From Pararhizobium sp. IMCC21322 (GTDB taxonomy: Bacteria > Pseudomonadota > Alphaproteobacteria > Rhizobiales > GCA-2746425), in assembly GCF_030758295.1 (NCBI RefSeq), contig NZ_CP132335.1:1464412-1528411 (forward strand): a stretch of DNA of 64,000 bases, in the 5' to 3' direction. Below, one piece after another: positions 44,820-54,352 of this stretch. Below the pieces are notes generated by a model that was given only the letters and a program-made list of their open reading frames with translations, did no database searches and was not told the DNA's origin. A program made the translations under genes and the position numbers. The stretch's first letter is position 1. Each line of letters starts with the position of its first letter.

Positions 44820-46400
44820 ATGACTTTTTCAAAGTTTATGCAGAGCAGCGCCCTTGCCGGTGTGCTCTTGCTGGGTGCCCAGGGTGCTTATGCCGAGACA
44901 TTCCGCTGGGCCTCGACCACGGATCCACAGACCATGGATCCGCATGCGGTTAATGCAACCCCTGTGCTGTCCTTCCTCAACAATGTGTATGAAGGCCTTG
45001 TGCGCAGAAGCGAGACCATGGCCATTGAGCCATCTCTTGCGACATCCTGGGAGCCGCTTGAAGGCGAAAATGGCTGGCGCTTTAATCTGCGTCAGGGCGT
45101 GAGCTTTCAAAATGGCGCAGCGTTTACCGCTGAAGATGTGATGTTCTCGTATCAACGTGCCTCTGATGAAGCGGCTGATGTGCGCTCGTGGTTTGCGCCT
45201 GTGTCAGAAGTGCGTGTTGTTGATGATTACACCATTGATTTCGTCACAAACGCGCCGAACCCGCTGTTTCCCGACAGCATTGCGAATTTCATGATCCTCG
45301 ACAAGGATTGGGCCGAAAGCAATGACGCTGCCCTTCCGGCACGGGATGCCGAGAACTTTGCGACGATGAATGTCAACGGAACCGGCCCCTTCATGCTGGC
45401 CAGTCGCGACCCCGGGGTGGAAACCCGTCTGGCACCCAATGCAGGCTGGTGGGATACGGCCAGTCACAATGTGACAGAAGCGATCTTCACACCTATTGGC
45501 AACTCTGCCACGGGTCTTGCGGCGCTGCTGTCGGGCGAGATCGATTTCATCCAGCCGATCCCCTTGCAGGATGTGGCGCAGGTGGAAACCCGTGATGGCT
45601 TCAAGGTGCTGGAAGGTGAGGAGACCCGCGTTATCATGTTCGGCTTTGGCCATGAGCATGACAAACTGCTCTATTCCAGTGACATCACCGACACAAATCC
45701 TTTCCAGGACCCAAAGGTGCGTCTGGCAGCGGCTCATGCCATTGATATTGCGGCCATCGATCGGGTGATCATGCGCGGCAAGATCGAAGCTGCATCACAA
45801 CTGGTGCCAGCAGGTATTTCAGGCTTTTCAAAAGCCAATGCAGACCGCCCCGGATATGACCCCGAACGCGCAAAGGCCCTGCTGGCTGAAGCAGGTTATC
45901 CAGACGGGTTTTCCTTTGGCCTCAAATGCACCAATGATCGCTACATTAATGATGAGGCGCTGTGCCGCGCCGCTGCATCCATGTTTGCAGCCGTTGGCCT
46001 GAAGGCAGACCTGACGACAGGGCCAGTGCGCGATTACTGGACCCAGTTGCGCGCCGATGATTTCGATATGTATCTGCTCGGCTGGTCGCCAGGCACGTTC
46101 GATGCCGAGCATCCCATTCGGTTCCTGCTGCACACGCAGAACGATGAAAAGAAGCTGGGTTCCTGGAATTTTGGCAATTATTCCAACGCACGTGTGGATG
46201 AACTTCTGCCACTCATTCAGCAAGAGATCGACCCGGCAGCCCGACAGGCCCTGATCGATGAACTGGTTGGCATCACACAGGATGAAGTGGCCTATATTCC
46301 GCTTTATACGCAGCCGCTGATCTGGGCCGCAAAAGACAATATCGAGCTCACACAACGTGCGGACAATTTCTTCATGCTGCGCTGGGTCACGGTCAACTGA
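44820..46400 (+). CDS. ABC transporter substrate-binding protein, family 5 (oligopeptide/dipeptide type)
   Basis: A 526-residue periplasmic protein with a Sec signal peptide (ALAGVLLLGAQGAYA). The family-5 segments ETFRWASTTDPQTMDPHA, YEGLVRRSETMAIEPSLATSWE and GWRFNLRQGVSFQNGAAFTAEDV follow. Family members carry peptides, nickel, opines or sugars. The residues visible do not settle the ligand. It heads an operon with two permeases and one double ATPase. A 7-bp palindrome lies just upstream. Confidence 0.93.
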   Translation: MTFSKFMQSSALAGVLLLGAQGAYAETFRWASTTDPQTMDPHAVNATPVLSFLNNVYEGLVRRSETMAIEPSLATSWEPLEGENGWRFNLRQGVSFQNGAAFTAEDVMFSYQRASDEAADVRSWFAPVSEVRVVDDYTIDFVTNAPNPLFPDSIANFMILDKDWAESNDAALPARDAENFATMNVNGTGPFMLASRDPGVETRLAPNAGWWDTASHNVTEAIFTPIGNSATGLAALLSGEIDFIQPIPLQDVAQVETRDGFKVLEGEETRVIMFGFGHEHDKLLYSSDITDTNPFQDPKVRLAAAHAIDIAAIDRVIMRGKIEAASQLVPAGISGFSKANADRPGYDPERAKALLAEAGYPDGFSFGLKCTNDRYINDEALCRAAASMFAAVGLKADLTTGPVRDYWTQLRADDFDMYLLGWSPGTFDAEHPIRFLLHTQNDEKKLGSWNFGNYSNARVDELLPLIQQEIDPAARQALIDELVGITQDEVAYIPLYTQPLIWAAKDNIELTQRADNFFMLRWVTVN

Positions 46401-46422
46401 TCGACGGCAGGTAAACCCGGCG

Positions 46423-47397
46423 ATGGCGTTCTTTATTCTCAAACGGCTGGTCCAGTCGATTTTTGTGATGATCGCCGTCGCCTTTCTGGCTTTTTCGCTG
46501 TTCCGTTTTGTCGGCGATCCCGTCAGCCAGATGACGGGCGTTGAAACCTCTGCAGAAGATAGCGCGCGCCTGCGTCAAGAACTGGGGCTGAACGATGCTT
46601 TCATCGTCCAGTTCGGCCGGTTCACCAGCAACATGCTTCACGGTGATTTTGGCTATTCCTACCGGACCCGCCAGCCCGTTGCTGACATGATCGCCTCGCG
46701 CATTCCTGCCACGTTGGAGCTGGGTACGGTTGCCTTGCTGATCTCGCTGCTGGTCGGCATACCCACCGGTGTTTATACGGCGCTGCGCCCGCGCGGCTTC
46801 GTGACCCAGGCCGTTCTGCTGACCACCCTTGTCGGCGTCTCGATTCCGACCTTTGTCATCGGGATCATGCTGATCTTTCTGTTCGGGGTTCAGCTGGGTT
46901 GGCTGCCCACCTTCGGGCGCGGCGGTACTGTGCAAATCGGGGGTTGGACCTCGTCCCTGTTCACGCTTGATGGCTGGCGCGCCCTGATCCTGCCCGCCCT
47001 GACCCTGGGCGTTTACCAGCTGACGCTGACCATGCGGCTGGTGCGGGCCGAGATGATGGAAGTTCTGCGCTCCGACTTCATCCGCTTTGCCACAGCGCGG
47101 GGCATTCCCTATCGCTCGCTTTATTTCCGCCATGCGCTGGCCAATACCATGGTGCCCGTCATCACCATTATCGGTCTCCAGTTTGGCGGGGTCATTGCGT
47201 TTTCAATTGTCACGGAAAGCGTTTTTCAATGGCCCGGCATGGGGTTGTTGTTTCTTGAATCCATCCGCTTTGTCGATATCCCCGTTATGGGCGTCTATCT
47301 GGTGGTGATCGCGTTCTTCTTCGTCCTGGTGAACATGATTGTGGATCTGTTGTATGTCGCCATCGATCCGCGCCTGCGGGTCAGGGAGGATGGTTGA
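46423..47397 (+). CDS. ABC transporter permease, DppB/OppB type
   Basis: A 324-residue inner-membrane permease. FILKRLVQSIFVMIAVAFLAFSLFRFVGDPV is the usual opening and RATARGIPYRSLYFRHALAN-like sequence near residue 225 holds the EAA coupling helix. ATG 46423 is chosen because similarity begins there, and the frame's upstream part overlaps the binding-protein gene. Its stop overlaps the next start in TTGATG. Confidence 0.93.
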   Translation: MAFFILKRLVQSIFVMIAVAFLAFSLFRFVGDPVSQMTGVETSAEDSARLRQELGLNDAFIVQFGRFTSNMLHGDFGYSYRTRQPVADMIASRIPATLELGTVALLISLLVGIPTGVYTALRPRGFVTQAVLLTTLVGVSIPTFVIGIMLIFLFGVQLGWLPTFGRGGTVQIGGWTSSLFTLDGWRALILPALTLGVYQLTLTMRLVRAEMMEVLRSDFIRFATARGIPYRSLYFRHALANTMVPVITIIGLQFGGVIAFSIVTESVFQWPGMGLLFLESIRFVDIPVMGVYLVVIAFFFVLVNMIVDLLYVAIDPRLRVREDG

Positions 47398-48299
47398 TGC
47401 TGGCCCGCATGTTCAAATCCGAGCCGGTCTATCTGTTCTTCCGCAGCCCTGCGGCGATGCTGGCCGCAATTGTGGCAATCCTTGTTGTTGGCGGAGCGAT
47501 TTTTGCGCCGCTGCTGGCCAGCACTGACCCTTATGATCTGGCCTCATTTTCGCTGATGGACGGGCTTTTGCCTCCGCTTTGGGAGGGCGGGAACCCGCGT
47601 TTTCTGCTGGGGACTGATGATCAGGGGCGCGACATGATCTCTGCAATCCTTTATGGCGCGCGGCTTTCGCTGACCATCGGCCTGATGGCGATGGCAATTG
47701 CATCGGTCCTTGGTGTCGGTCTGGGTTTGGCAGCCGGGTATTTCGGCGGACGCTTCGATGCCATCGTCATGCGCATCGCCGACATACAATTGGCATTGCC
47801 TGCCATCCTGACAGCCCTGCTGATTGACGGCATCTCGCGCGGGGTTCTGCCAGCGGCAATCCACCAGGATTTGCGCGTTGCGGTGTTGACCCTGGCCATC
47901 GCGTTATCGCTTTGGGTCAATTTCGCGCGCACAGCGCGGGCCAGTGTGTTTGTCGAGCGTAACAAGGATTATGTGCAGGCCGCCATGATCATGGGCCAAC
48001 ACCCCGTGCGCGTGATGCTGCGGCACATCCTGCCCAACATCATGGGGCCTCTGCTTGTCATCATGACGGTCGATCTGGCATCTGCCATCCTGCTGGAAGC
48101 GACGCTGTCTTTCCTGGGCATTGGCCTGCCTGCGGACAGCCCGTCGCTGGGAACCCTGATACGCATCGGCATGCAGTTTTTGCTGTCGGGTGAGTGGTGG
48201 ATTCTCTGGGTGCCGACGCTGTTCCTTGTGGCGCTGGTGGTCTCCATCAATGTGCTGGGCGATTTCCTGCGCGATGTTTTCAACCCGAGGCTGCGCTGA
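47397..48299 (+). CDS. ABC transporter permease, DppC/OppC type
   Basis: A 300-residue permease starting at the ATG that overlaps the previous stop, with AGGGAGGA seven bases upstream. LLGTDDQGRDMISAILYGARLSLTIG near residue 70 is the family hallmark, and RNKDYVQAAMIMGQHPVRVMLRHILPN holds the coupling helix. It pairs with the upstream permease. Its TGA overlaps the start of the ATPase gene. Confidence 0.94.
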   Translation: MLARMFKSEPVYLFFRSPAAMLAAIVAILVVGGAIFAPLLASTDPYDLASFSLMDGLLPPLWEGGNPRFLLGTDDQGRDMISAILYGARLSLTIGLMAMAIASVLGVGLGLAAGYFGGRFDAIVMRIADIQLALPAILTALLIDGISRGVLPAAIHQDLRVAVLTLAIALSLWVNFARTARASVFVERNKDYVQAAMIMGQHPVRVMLRHILPNIMGPLLVIMTVDLASAILLEATLSFLGIGLPADSPSLGTLIRIGMQFLLSGEWWILWVPTLFLVALVVSINVLGDFLRDVFNPRLR

Positions 48300-50002
48300 T
48301 GTTGCAGATTGAAGGCCTCACCGTGCAATTCCCCGGCCGCTTTGGCGTTTTCACCGCGATTGATGATGTCAGTCTGTCTGTCGCAGCGGGTGAAATCCAT
48401 GGGCTGGTGGGCGAAAGCGGCGCTGGCAAATCCACCCTTGGCGCGGCAATCATTGGCCTTCTGCAAACTCCAGGGTTTGTTGCAAAGGGCAAGATGAGCT
48501 TGGGCGATACGGATTTGCGCAGTCTCAGCCCGGTGCAGGCGCATGACCTGCGTGGCAAGCGGATATCAATGATCTTTCAGGACCCGCAAACCAGCCTGAA
48601 TCCGTTGATGACCATTTCGGACCAACTGATCGAAACCATTCAGGCGCATGAGGATGTCAGCACCTCTGAGGCCCGGGACCGCTCTATCGCGTTGCTCGAA
48701 GAAATAGGGATCGAAAACGCAGCCTCGCGCATAAAAGCCTATCCGCATCAGTTCTCCGGCGGCATGCGCCAGCGGGTTGTCATTGCACTGGCGCTTTGCA
48801 CCAATCCGGAACTGATCATCGCGGATGAGCCGACAACCGCGCTGGATGTGGCGGTTCAAAGCCAGGTTCTGGATCTGATACGCAGATTGGCCAAAACGCG
48901 TGACATTGGCTTTCTGCTGATCACCCACGATATCGGGGTGATCGCGCAGATCACCGATAATGTCACCGTTTTGCGCGGTGGCCGGCTGATGGAAACTGGC
49001 CCGACCCAAAAGGTGCTTCGCACGCCGGAACATGCCTATACAAAATCCCTGATGGCCGCCGTTCCACCGCTGGATCGAAAGCTGGACCGTTTTCTTGTGC
49101 CAGATAGTGACGCGCCGGGCAGCAACACGCCTGATTTGTCAGCACCTGCGGGACGCTCCGCCGCTGATGCCGAGAAATGGCTCACCGCCGGGACGCAAAT
49201 CTTTGGCGAGGGGCTTGGGATGAAGGATGTAACGGTAAAATTTTCCGGTAACCGAACCAGCCTGTTTTCCAGGCCTGCTGCCTTCACGGCGCTCGATGCT
49301 GTGTCCCTGTCCGTGCGTCCCGGTTCCGTCATGGGGCTGGTTGGGGAAAGCGGGTCCGGCAAATCGACCATCGCAAAAGTGCTGACAGGCCTCGTGCAAC
49401 CCAGCGCCGGACAATTGTATCTCGGCGATAATGACTTGCCACCAGCACGTTCGCGCAGTCGTAAAGACCCGTCACGCCGCCAGATTCAAATGGTTTTCCA
49501 GGACCCTTATTCAAGCCTCAATGGCCGCCACAGGATCGGGGACATTCTCGCCGAACCGCTGTGGCATTACGGGCTCGAAGCCGATGCCGACAAGCGCCGC
49601 GACATTGCTGCGGCCATTCTCGACCTCGTAGGCCTCTCGGCAGACGCAATCGACCGGTTTCCGCACCAGTTCTCGGGCGGACAACGCCAGCGCATCGCCG
49701 TTGCCCGCTCGCTTTTGGCACGGCCCAATGTATTGATCTGTGATGAGCCAACCTCTGCGCTTGATGTCTCGATACAGGCGCAAGTGTTGAACCTGCTCAA
49801 GGATTTGCAGGCGCGTTTTGGCCTCACAATCCTGTTCATAAGCCACAATCTGGCCGTGGTGCGCCAAATGTCAGATGATGTGACAGTCCTCAAAGGTGGC
49901 ACTATCGTGGAAACCGGCGCATCAGAAGACTTCTTCACCAACCCAAGCGCGGCCTATTCCCGCGAGCTGCTGTCCTTGACGCCTGGAATGCCAGGTCAAT
50001 AG
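48299..50002 (+). CDS. ABC transporter ATP-binding protein, fused DppD-DppF type
   Basis: A 567-residue double ATPase. The first domain has GESGAGKSTLGAAI, FSGGMRQRVVIA and LIIADEPTTALD. The second has GESGSGKSTIAKVL, FSGGQRQRIAVA and VLICDEPTSALD. Both are complete, so both sites should bind ATP. This fusion replaces separate OppD and OppF proteins. ATG 48299 overlaps the permease stop. It is the last gene of the operon. Confidence 0.94.
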   Translation: MLQIEGLTVQFPGRFGVFTAIDDVSLSVAAGEIHGLVGESGAGKSTLGAAIIGLLQTPGFVAKGKMSLGDTDLRSLSPVQAHDLRGKRISMIFQDPQTSLNPLMTISDQLIETIQAHEDVSTSEARDRSIALLEEIGIENAASRIKAYPHQFSGGMRQRVVIALALCTNPELIIADEPTTALDVAVQSQVLDLIRRLAKTRDIGFLLITHDIGVIAQITDNVTVLRGGRLMETGPTQKVLRTPEHAYTKSLMAAVPPLDRKLDRFLVPDSDAPGSNTPDLSAPAGRSAADAEKWLTAGTQIFGEGLGMKDVTVKFSGNRTSLFSRPAAFTALDAVSLSVRPGSVMGLVGESGSGKSTIAKVLTGLVQPSAGQLYLGDNDLPPARSRSRKDPSRRQIQMVFQDPYSSLNGRHRIGDILAEPLWHYGLEADADKRRDIAAAILDLVGLSADAIDRFPHQFSGGQRQRIAVARSLLARPNVLICDEPTSALDVSIQAQVLNLLKDLQARFGLTILFISHNLAVVRQMSDDVTVLKGGTIVETGASEDFFTNPSAAYSRELLSLTPGMPGQ

Positions 50003-50120
50003 GTTTTTCTGAAATTTAGCGTTTTCTTGGTCCGTTCAAGGTGCCGTGTGCAAGCGGCAGCGAAACACTGCATTCAACGTATGGTGTCAAATACTTCGGC
50101 TTGTGCAAATGGCATTGCAG

Positions 50121-50455
50121 GACCTGCGTTCCAGAAATGTTACCCACAAAATCCGCCTTAGCTGGGGGCGGAATTGTGTGCTGGACCCGTGGTACCCGGA
50201 CGGCAACGACGACATGCTGGACGCGCCTTCATGGGCCTGCATATGACTAGTCCCGCAGCCATGACCCGCTGCTACGAAAGGGTCACCAACCAGACCGCAG
50301 TTATCATGAATCTACTGGATTACGGCTTCGCAATCGGCAAAAAAGCCAGCCTCGTGGCCCTAAACGCCGGAAACTCCATAGAAGCCATCCGCCACCGCCC
50401 GGAGCGCCAGCTGGTCATGGCCAAATGCAGGGTGATAGCCCCGAGCGAACGGTAG
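50121..50455 (+). pseudogene. Cytosine deaminase gene fragment 3 (3' part)
   Basis: This stretch follows codA from about 34318 to its 3' end: TGGGGGCGGAATTGTGTGCT (GWGQDCVL), GACATGCTGGACG, ATGGGCCTGCATATGACTAG (MGLHVAQMTS) and CGGAGCGCCAGCTGGTCATG. One base is missing near 50222, which breaks the frame, and many substitutions have built up. Weak similarity continues past the stop into the codA downstream sequence (GGCGTAACAAGACGCCATAGGCG). It is older than the other fragments and marks the far end of the accessory zone. Confidence 0.85.
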
Positions 50456-50850
50456 GATACAGAATTGACTCTGAAGGGGCCTATTTGCGAGAGACCCGGC
50501 GTAACAAGACGCCATAGGCGCAGAAAGTCAGATACAACAGACGCGAGCGCCATTGTCAGCTCAATGTGACCATTCGAAAAGAACAAGTCGAATGACCGAT
50601 CCGGTCTGAAACCGACTTAAGTCTATGTTCTGGACGATGGCTGTGATGCGAAACCCGAGCGGCTTGGAATCTGGCAGTTCAAAATATTTTCGACAGTACC
50701 CAAAATCCGTATCTCCCAATACTATGAAAATTCCGTGACTAATCAATAATTTAGATCGTCTATGATGGAACCAAGATTCAGTTTTTTGTTGAGTTCGTAG
50801 AGCCTTGACAGTCGGAGAAAATTTCCATGTTTAGATAGCAAACTCTGGGG
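50456..50850. other. Intergenic stretch without a recognisable gene
   Basis: The first 60 bases still resemble the sequence after codA. Beyond that I see no gene, repeat or strong hairpin before the converging PIN-domain gene. Confidence 0.4.
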
Positions 50851-52038
50851 CTACGGTTGCTCTGCCTCGTCTTCGTCCTCGTAATCCTCAGATTCGAAGA
50901 CATCGACTGTGCCAAGCTCAATCTCATGATGCAGATCATCCAATTTGCTTTCTATAAACTCGATCTGCTGATTGGGCGTTCCCAGAGAATGGACGTCGAG
51001 TGTAACGGTTGTGCGTGCCTCAATCTCCTCTTCAACCTCAATTCCTCGCCCTCCCATTTCGACAGACTCTTTGTCAACACTGTCCCAGAATGAAAAATTT
51101 AACTCCACTTGAACCTTCACGACGAGGCTAACTGGTAAACTAACGACTACACGCATGACACCATCGTCATCTCGTCCTACCAACTCTATGATGTCAATTT
51201 CTTCTGGGCTCGGCCAGCCTAGGCTTTTGAGTTCTCCAGCCCATGTGAAAATCTCCACCTCGCCGTGGTTAGGAGAAGCATTCGCGGTAAAATCAAGACG
51301 CTCTATATTGTCGGAAACGCTATCTTGAAATTCGTCTGAGCCATCGCCGTCTTCAGCCAACCACAAGGTTACCGCAGTTCGCAGGCCAAGTGGTGCGTCC
51401 GTAATGAGAGACAATGCGCGTTCGATTTCAGGCCCAAGGAAAAGGCGAGGGGAATTGTTACAAAACGCTTTCCAGTCACCATCTTTTGAAATGACTAGAA
51501 TCCCAATATCTCGATCAGTAGCAATTTGTTCCAAAGCGTTAAGCGCCAAAGCGTCTGGAAACTCATCTTTCTTTCGTCCTGACCCGAAGGGTGGTTCACC
51601 GGCAAAATAATCATCATAAATTGTGGCCGTGTCCACAAGATTAGCGTCGTCCAGCACCTCGCAATTTGTGTCAGCGATGTATTTGTCCCAGCGCGCGCTC
51701 GCAGCTTGCTCAGCAGTCCGTCCACCAGAAATCTGCGTCAGCAATTCTTCGCGCGTAGGTGCAACTGTTTCGAATGAAAATAGTGCCTTTCCAATGGCTA
51801 TTTTGGTCGACCGGAGTGAATCACTTGTCGATTTTTCTAGATGGGCCAAGACTTCCTTAGCAACGGTTTCTGAGAGCAAAAAATCAAACGGGCGTCCGGT
51901 AAGACCTGCGAAAGATTGCAACGTAGCTGAGTTCAATTGCAGGCGTTTTTGATGAAATATGCTAGTATCAATAGAAATAGCGGAAATTTGATCGCGCGCC
52001 AAAAGCGCCTTGAGCTCTTCATCGTTTACAATTGGCAC
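50851..52038 (-). CDS. PIN-domain (DUF4935-like) ribonuclease-like protein
   Basis: A 395-residue protein. The N-terminal half fits a PIN nuclease: D24 in ISIDTSIFHQKRLQL, a glutamate in LSETVAKEVLAHLE, aspartates in EFPDALALNALEQIA and in ILVISKDGDWKAFC. These would bind the metal ions. The C-terminal 180 residues are rich in glutamate and aspartate and beta-strand-like, ending in a very acidic tail (ESEDYEDEDEAEQP). PIN proteins of this class occur in toxin and defence settings. It lies downstream of the TcmP and three-Cys genes in the same direction, 131 bases away. Confidence 0.75.
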   Translation of the reverse strand: MPIVNDEELKALLARDQISAISIDTSIFHQKRLQLNSATLQSFAGLTGRPFDFLLSETVAKEVLAHLEKSTSDSLRSTKIAIGKALFSFETVAPTREELLTQISGGRTAEQAASARWDKYIADTNCEVLDDANLVDTATIYDDYFAGEPPFGSGRKKDEFPDALALNALEQIATDRDIGILVISKDGDWKAFCNNSPRLFLGPEIERALSLITDAPLGLRTAVTLWLAEDGDGSDEFQDSVSDNIERLDFTANASPNHGEVEIFTWAGELKSLGWPSPEEIDIIELVGRDDDGVMRVVVSLPVSLVVKVQVELNFSFWDSVDKESVEMGGRGIEVEEEIEARTTVTLDVHSLGTPNQQIEFIESKLDDLHHEIELGTVDVFESEDYEDEDEAEQP

Positions 52039-52169
52039 ATCAATTCCTTATTTTAGGTTGTGTGATCAGCCTTCATCAATTGCTTAGGAAGCAAGTGTGC
52101 TGCCAATGGGTTAAACTTTTACTAGCAACCCAATATCATCGGTTCTTCTTTGGGTTCAAACTGATTTCG

Positions 52170-53309
52170 CTACGTTAAAGTGATCCGAGTATTGAATTGT
52201 GGCACTCGCTTTCGCGCGGGCAGATCGAAGCGGACTACGCCTCGTTCGCGCATGTTGAGGATCAGAACATTTAGCTGTGTTCGTCTAATCGGAACCGACT
52301 CCATAACTGCGTTGTACAGTGGACCGGGAAAAGCGTGAGCCCGTCCTCTTAGGAAATCACCAATGATAACTTCGGCGCGGTCACAGTTTGTTTTGCACCC
52401 TACACCTCTCTGTTTCTGATGGAACGCTGCAATGTCCTCTGCAGAAAACAGACTTACCTGAGGGCTGTCACCTTCGCGAAGGTTGTGGCGCATTTCCATT
52501 TCCTGCTTTTCAACTTTCTCTTGAACGTCACGGAAGACTTCAAGACCTTTGGGGCTATGTGTGCCGAGAATAAGGCGCATCTTTACCCGCTCTTTCTTTG
52601 GCACCATGATTGAGAAATCTGGCACATAGGTCGCAACCTTGTGCGTCCGCATAGCTTCTTTCATTAAGTGAAGAATTTTCCGTTCGTTACTCCAATCCTC
52701 TGGTAACTTGGAAAAATCATCCTCCCACTGTGCATCGGCAAGGAAGCGACCGAACGATGCCGCTACCTCGGCAAACTCAGCATGCCGATTGATGTGATCA
52801 GACATGAAATTAAGTATGAATTCCCCGCGCCGATCGCGTAGGAACCGAAACACCGCCTCATTTCGGATGTTCCATCCAGTAGGGTCAATGAAAGTGAACG
52901 TGAAGCCGTCAGGCAGTTTCGCCGCAATACTATCCAGATTGTCCTCGAACGCTCCTTCAAAGATGTGAATTTCAAATTTATTTTTCGTGACTGCGTATTC
53001 GCGGAGTCGTTGCACAGCTTCGGATCGCTGTTCACAAAAGCAAAATCTAATCTTTAAGCCGTTGATGCCTCTTTCTTCCAGATTCGAACGCACTTCCTCC
53101 AGGGTGTTGATTGCTTGATCGAAGGAGGCATCGGAATATTTTGCATCATCGGACACTTTCCAAGGTCCAGCGAAGGCATCCACAAAGTTAAATGTAGGTG
53201 AATGGCCTTGCAGCGTAATAATGGCTGCTGCTTGTAGATATTTCGTCAAGAATTGATGCTTGATGAATGATTGTTCGCGGTCACGGTAGAGGTCTATATC
53301 TACTGTCAT
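52170..53309 (-). CDS. tcmP: Three-Cys-motif partner protein TcmP
   Basis: A 379-residue protein of the TcmP family. HQFLTKYLQAAAIITLQGH and FNFVDAFAGPWKV at the N-terminus and TFTFIDPTGWNI near residue 138 are hallmarks, and the core resembles a Rossmann-type methyltransferase-like fold. TcmP is named for its constant association with a protein bearing a three-cysteine motif, which is the next gene upstream, 12 bases away. The biochemical role of the pair is not established. Confidence 0.87.
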   Translation of the reverse strand: MTVDIDLYRDREQSFIKHQFLTKYLQAAAIITLQGHSPTFNFVDAFAGPWKVSDDAKYSDASFDQAINTLEEVRSNLEERGINGLKIRFCFCEQRSEAVQRLREYAVTKNKFEIHIFEGAFEDNLDSIAAKLPDGFTFTFIDPTGWNIRNEAVFRFLRDRRGEFILNFMSDHINRHAEFAEVAASFGRFLADAQWEDDFSKLPEDWSNERKILHLMKEAMRTHKVATYVPDFSIMVPKKERVKMRLILGTHSPKGLEVFRDVQEKVEKQEMEMRHNLREGDSPQVSLFSAEDIAAFHQKQRGVGCKTNCDRAEVIIGDFLRGRAHAFPGPLYNAVMESVPIRRTQLNVLILNMRERGVVRFDLPARKRVPQFNTRITLT

Positions 53310-53321
53310 AACGCTCTTTCA

Positions 53322-54077
53322 CTATCGCAATTCAGCCATGATCGATTTAGGAACAATTTGCCAAGGGAAACCATTCCATTCTGCGCCCTCAAGCATGCGC
53401 CCACCAGATTTTGGTCGCGCTCCGCCCCATTGTTTAAAGAAGAATGCCACATCGAAGAGTTTACAGGCGAGACGTAGTTCTGTCGCCCACGCAGCCTCCA
53501 TTGGTCGCGACCTTGGTCCGCTTTCGCCGCCGACAATCGCCCATGCGATCCCCGATAGGTCGACTTCACCGATTTGCCCCAAGAGGGGTTCGAATGAGAT
53601 GAATCGAGCATCCGAATTGATTTGGCGAAGGTGTTCGATACGACCTTTGTGCGCGCTGTCCTCGACGGAAACACCCAGCCAGATATGCGACGGCACTTTG
53701 CCTTCGCTATACCGCTGCTTGACGTAATTGCGCATAAGTGAAGATCGCTTGGTCAAAACCTGATAGACGTGCCAATCCGCTGCCTCCATAGCATCGAACA
53801 CTTTATCGATATGGGTACGGTCGATCTCTTTGTGGAATAGATCACTCATCGAGTTGACGAAGATCATTCGCGGCTTCTTCCACTGGGCCGGCTGTGTCAG
53901 CCGAGACGGCCAAAGGCGGAGATCGAAACCTTGTTCATACGGGTGTCCTTCGATCCCACGCCAACGTTCTGCAAATCTTTCCGCATAGCAGTTGTCGCAA
54001 CCGGGGCCGACTTTTGTGCAGCCGGTAACCGGGTTCCAAGTTGCATCAGTCCATTCGATTTCAGATTTTTGCGCCAT
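53322..54077 (-). CDS. Three-Cys-motif protein, phage Gp37/Gp68-like (DUF5131)
   Basis: A 251-residue protein. IEWTDATWNPVTGC at the start leads to C20, C27 and C30 in CTKVGPGCDNCYAE, a C-x6-C-x2-C motif that could bind an iron-sulfur cluster as in radical-SAM-like proteins. FVNSMSDLFHKEI, VLTKRS and WLGVSVED are further family segments, and FFFKQWGGARPKSGGR is the usual C-terminal part. Homologues occur in phages and mobile elements. It is the first gene of the set with TcmP. Confidence 0.88.
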   Translation of the reverse strand: MAQKSEIEWTDATWNPVTGCTKVGPGCDNCYAERFAERWRGIEGHPYEQGFDLRLWPSRLTQPAQWKKPRMIFVNSMSDLFHKEIDRTHIDKVFDAMEAADWHVYQVLTKRSSLMRNYVKQRYSEGKVPSHIWLGVSVEDSAHKGRIEHLRQINSDARFISFEPLLGQIGEVDLSGIAWAIVGGESGPRSRPMEAAWATELRLACKLFDVAFFFKQWGGARPKSGGRMLEGAEWNGFPWQIVPKSIMAELR

Positions 54078-54153
54078 TGCTCATACCTTGGTCTAGAAAG
54101 CTTTAACTCACTTACCACAAACAGGGAACTCATTTTCGGGTTGATCCAGCCCC

Positions 54154-54352
54154 CTAAAGACACGCCTCAAACAACGCCCGCGTATTCGCCTCCGTCATCG
54201 AAATCGGATTACCACCCACACTCGAGTCTTTGAGGGCCTCGGCGGCCAGACGGTCCAGATCAGGATTGATGCTGCCAAGTTCTGTCAGGCCTTTTGGGAT
54301 GCCCAGCGCGGCGTTCAAATCTCCCACATAGGCATAGAATTCATCAAAGCTG
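54154..54352 (-). pseudogene. Second copy of the alcohol dehydrogenase 3' end
   Basis: These 199 bases match 56663-56861, the end of the Fe-type alcohol dehydrogenase gene, without gaps at an offset of 2509, with roughly 15-20 percent differences by eye. The frame is preserved (FDEFYAYVGDLNAALGIPK to RALFEACL) and a stop follows. The copy has no start. At 54352 it meets the truncated GNAT gene. The divergence is higher than for the ureG and cupin repeats. Confidence 0.88.

Noticed and set aside
46393-47133. Reverse-strand frame of 246 codons in the permease gene
   Set aside because: Shadow of a clear DppB-type permease, rich in Q, G and R as expected of an antisense reading.
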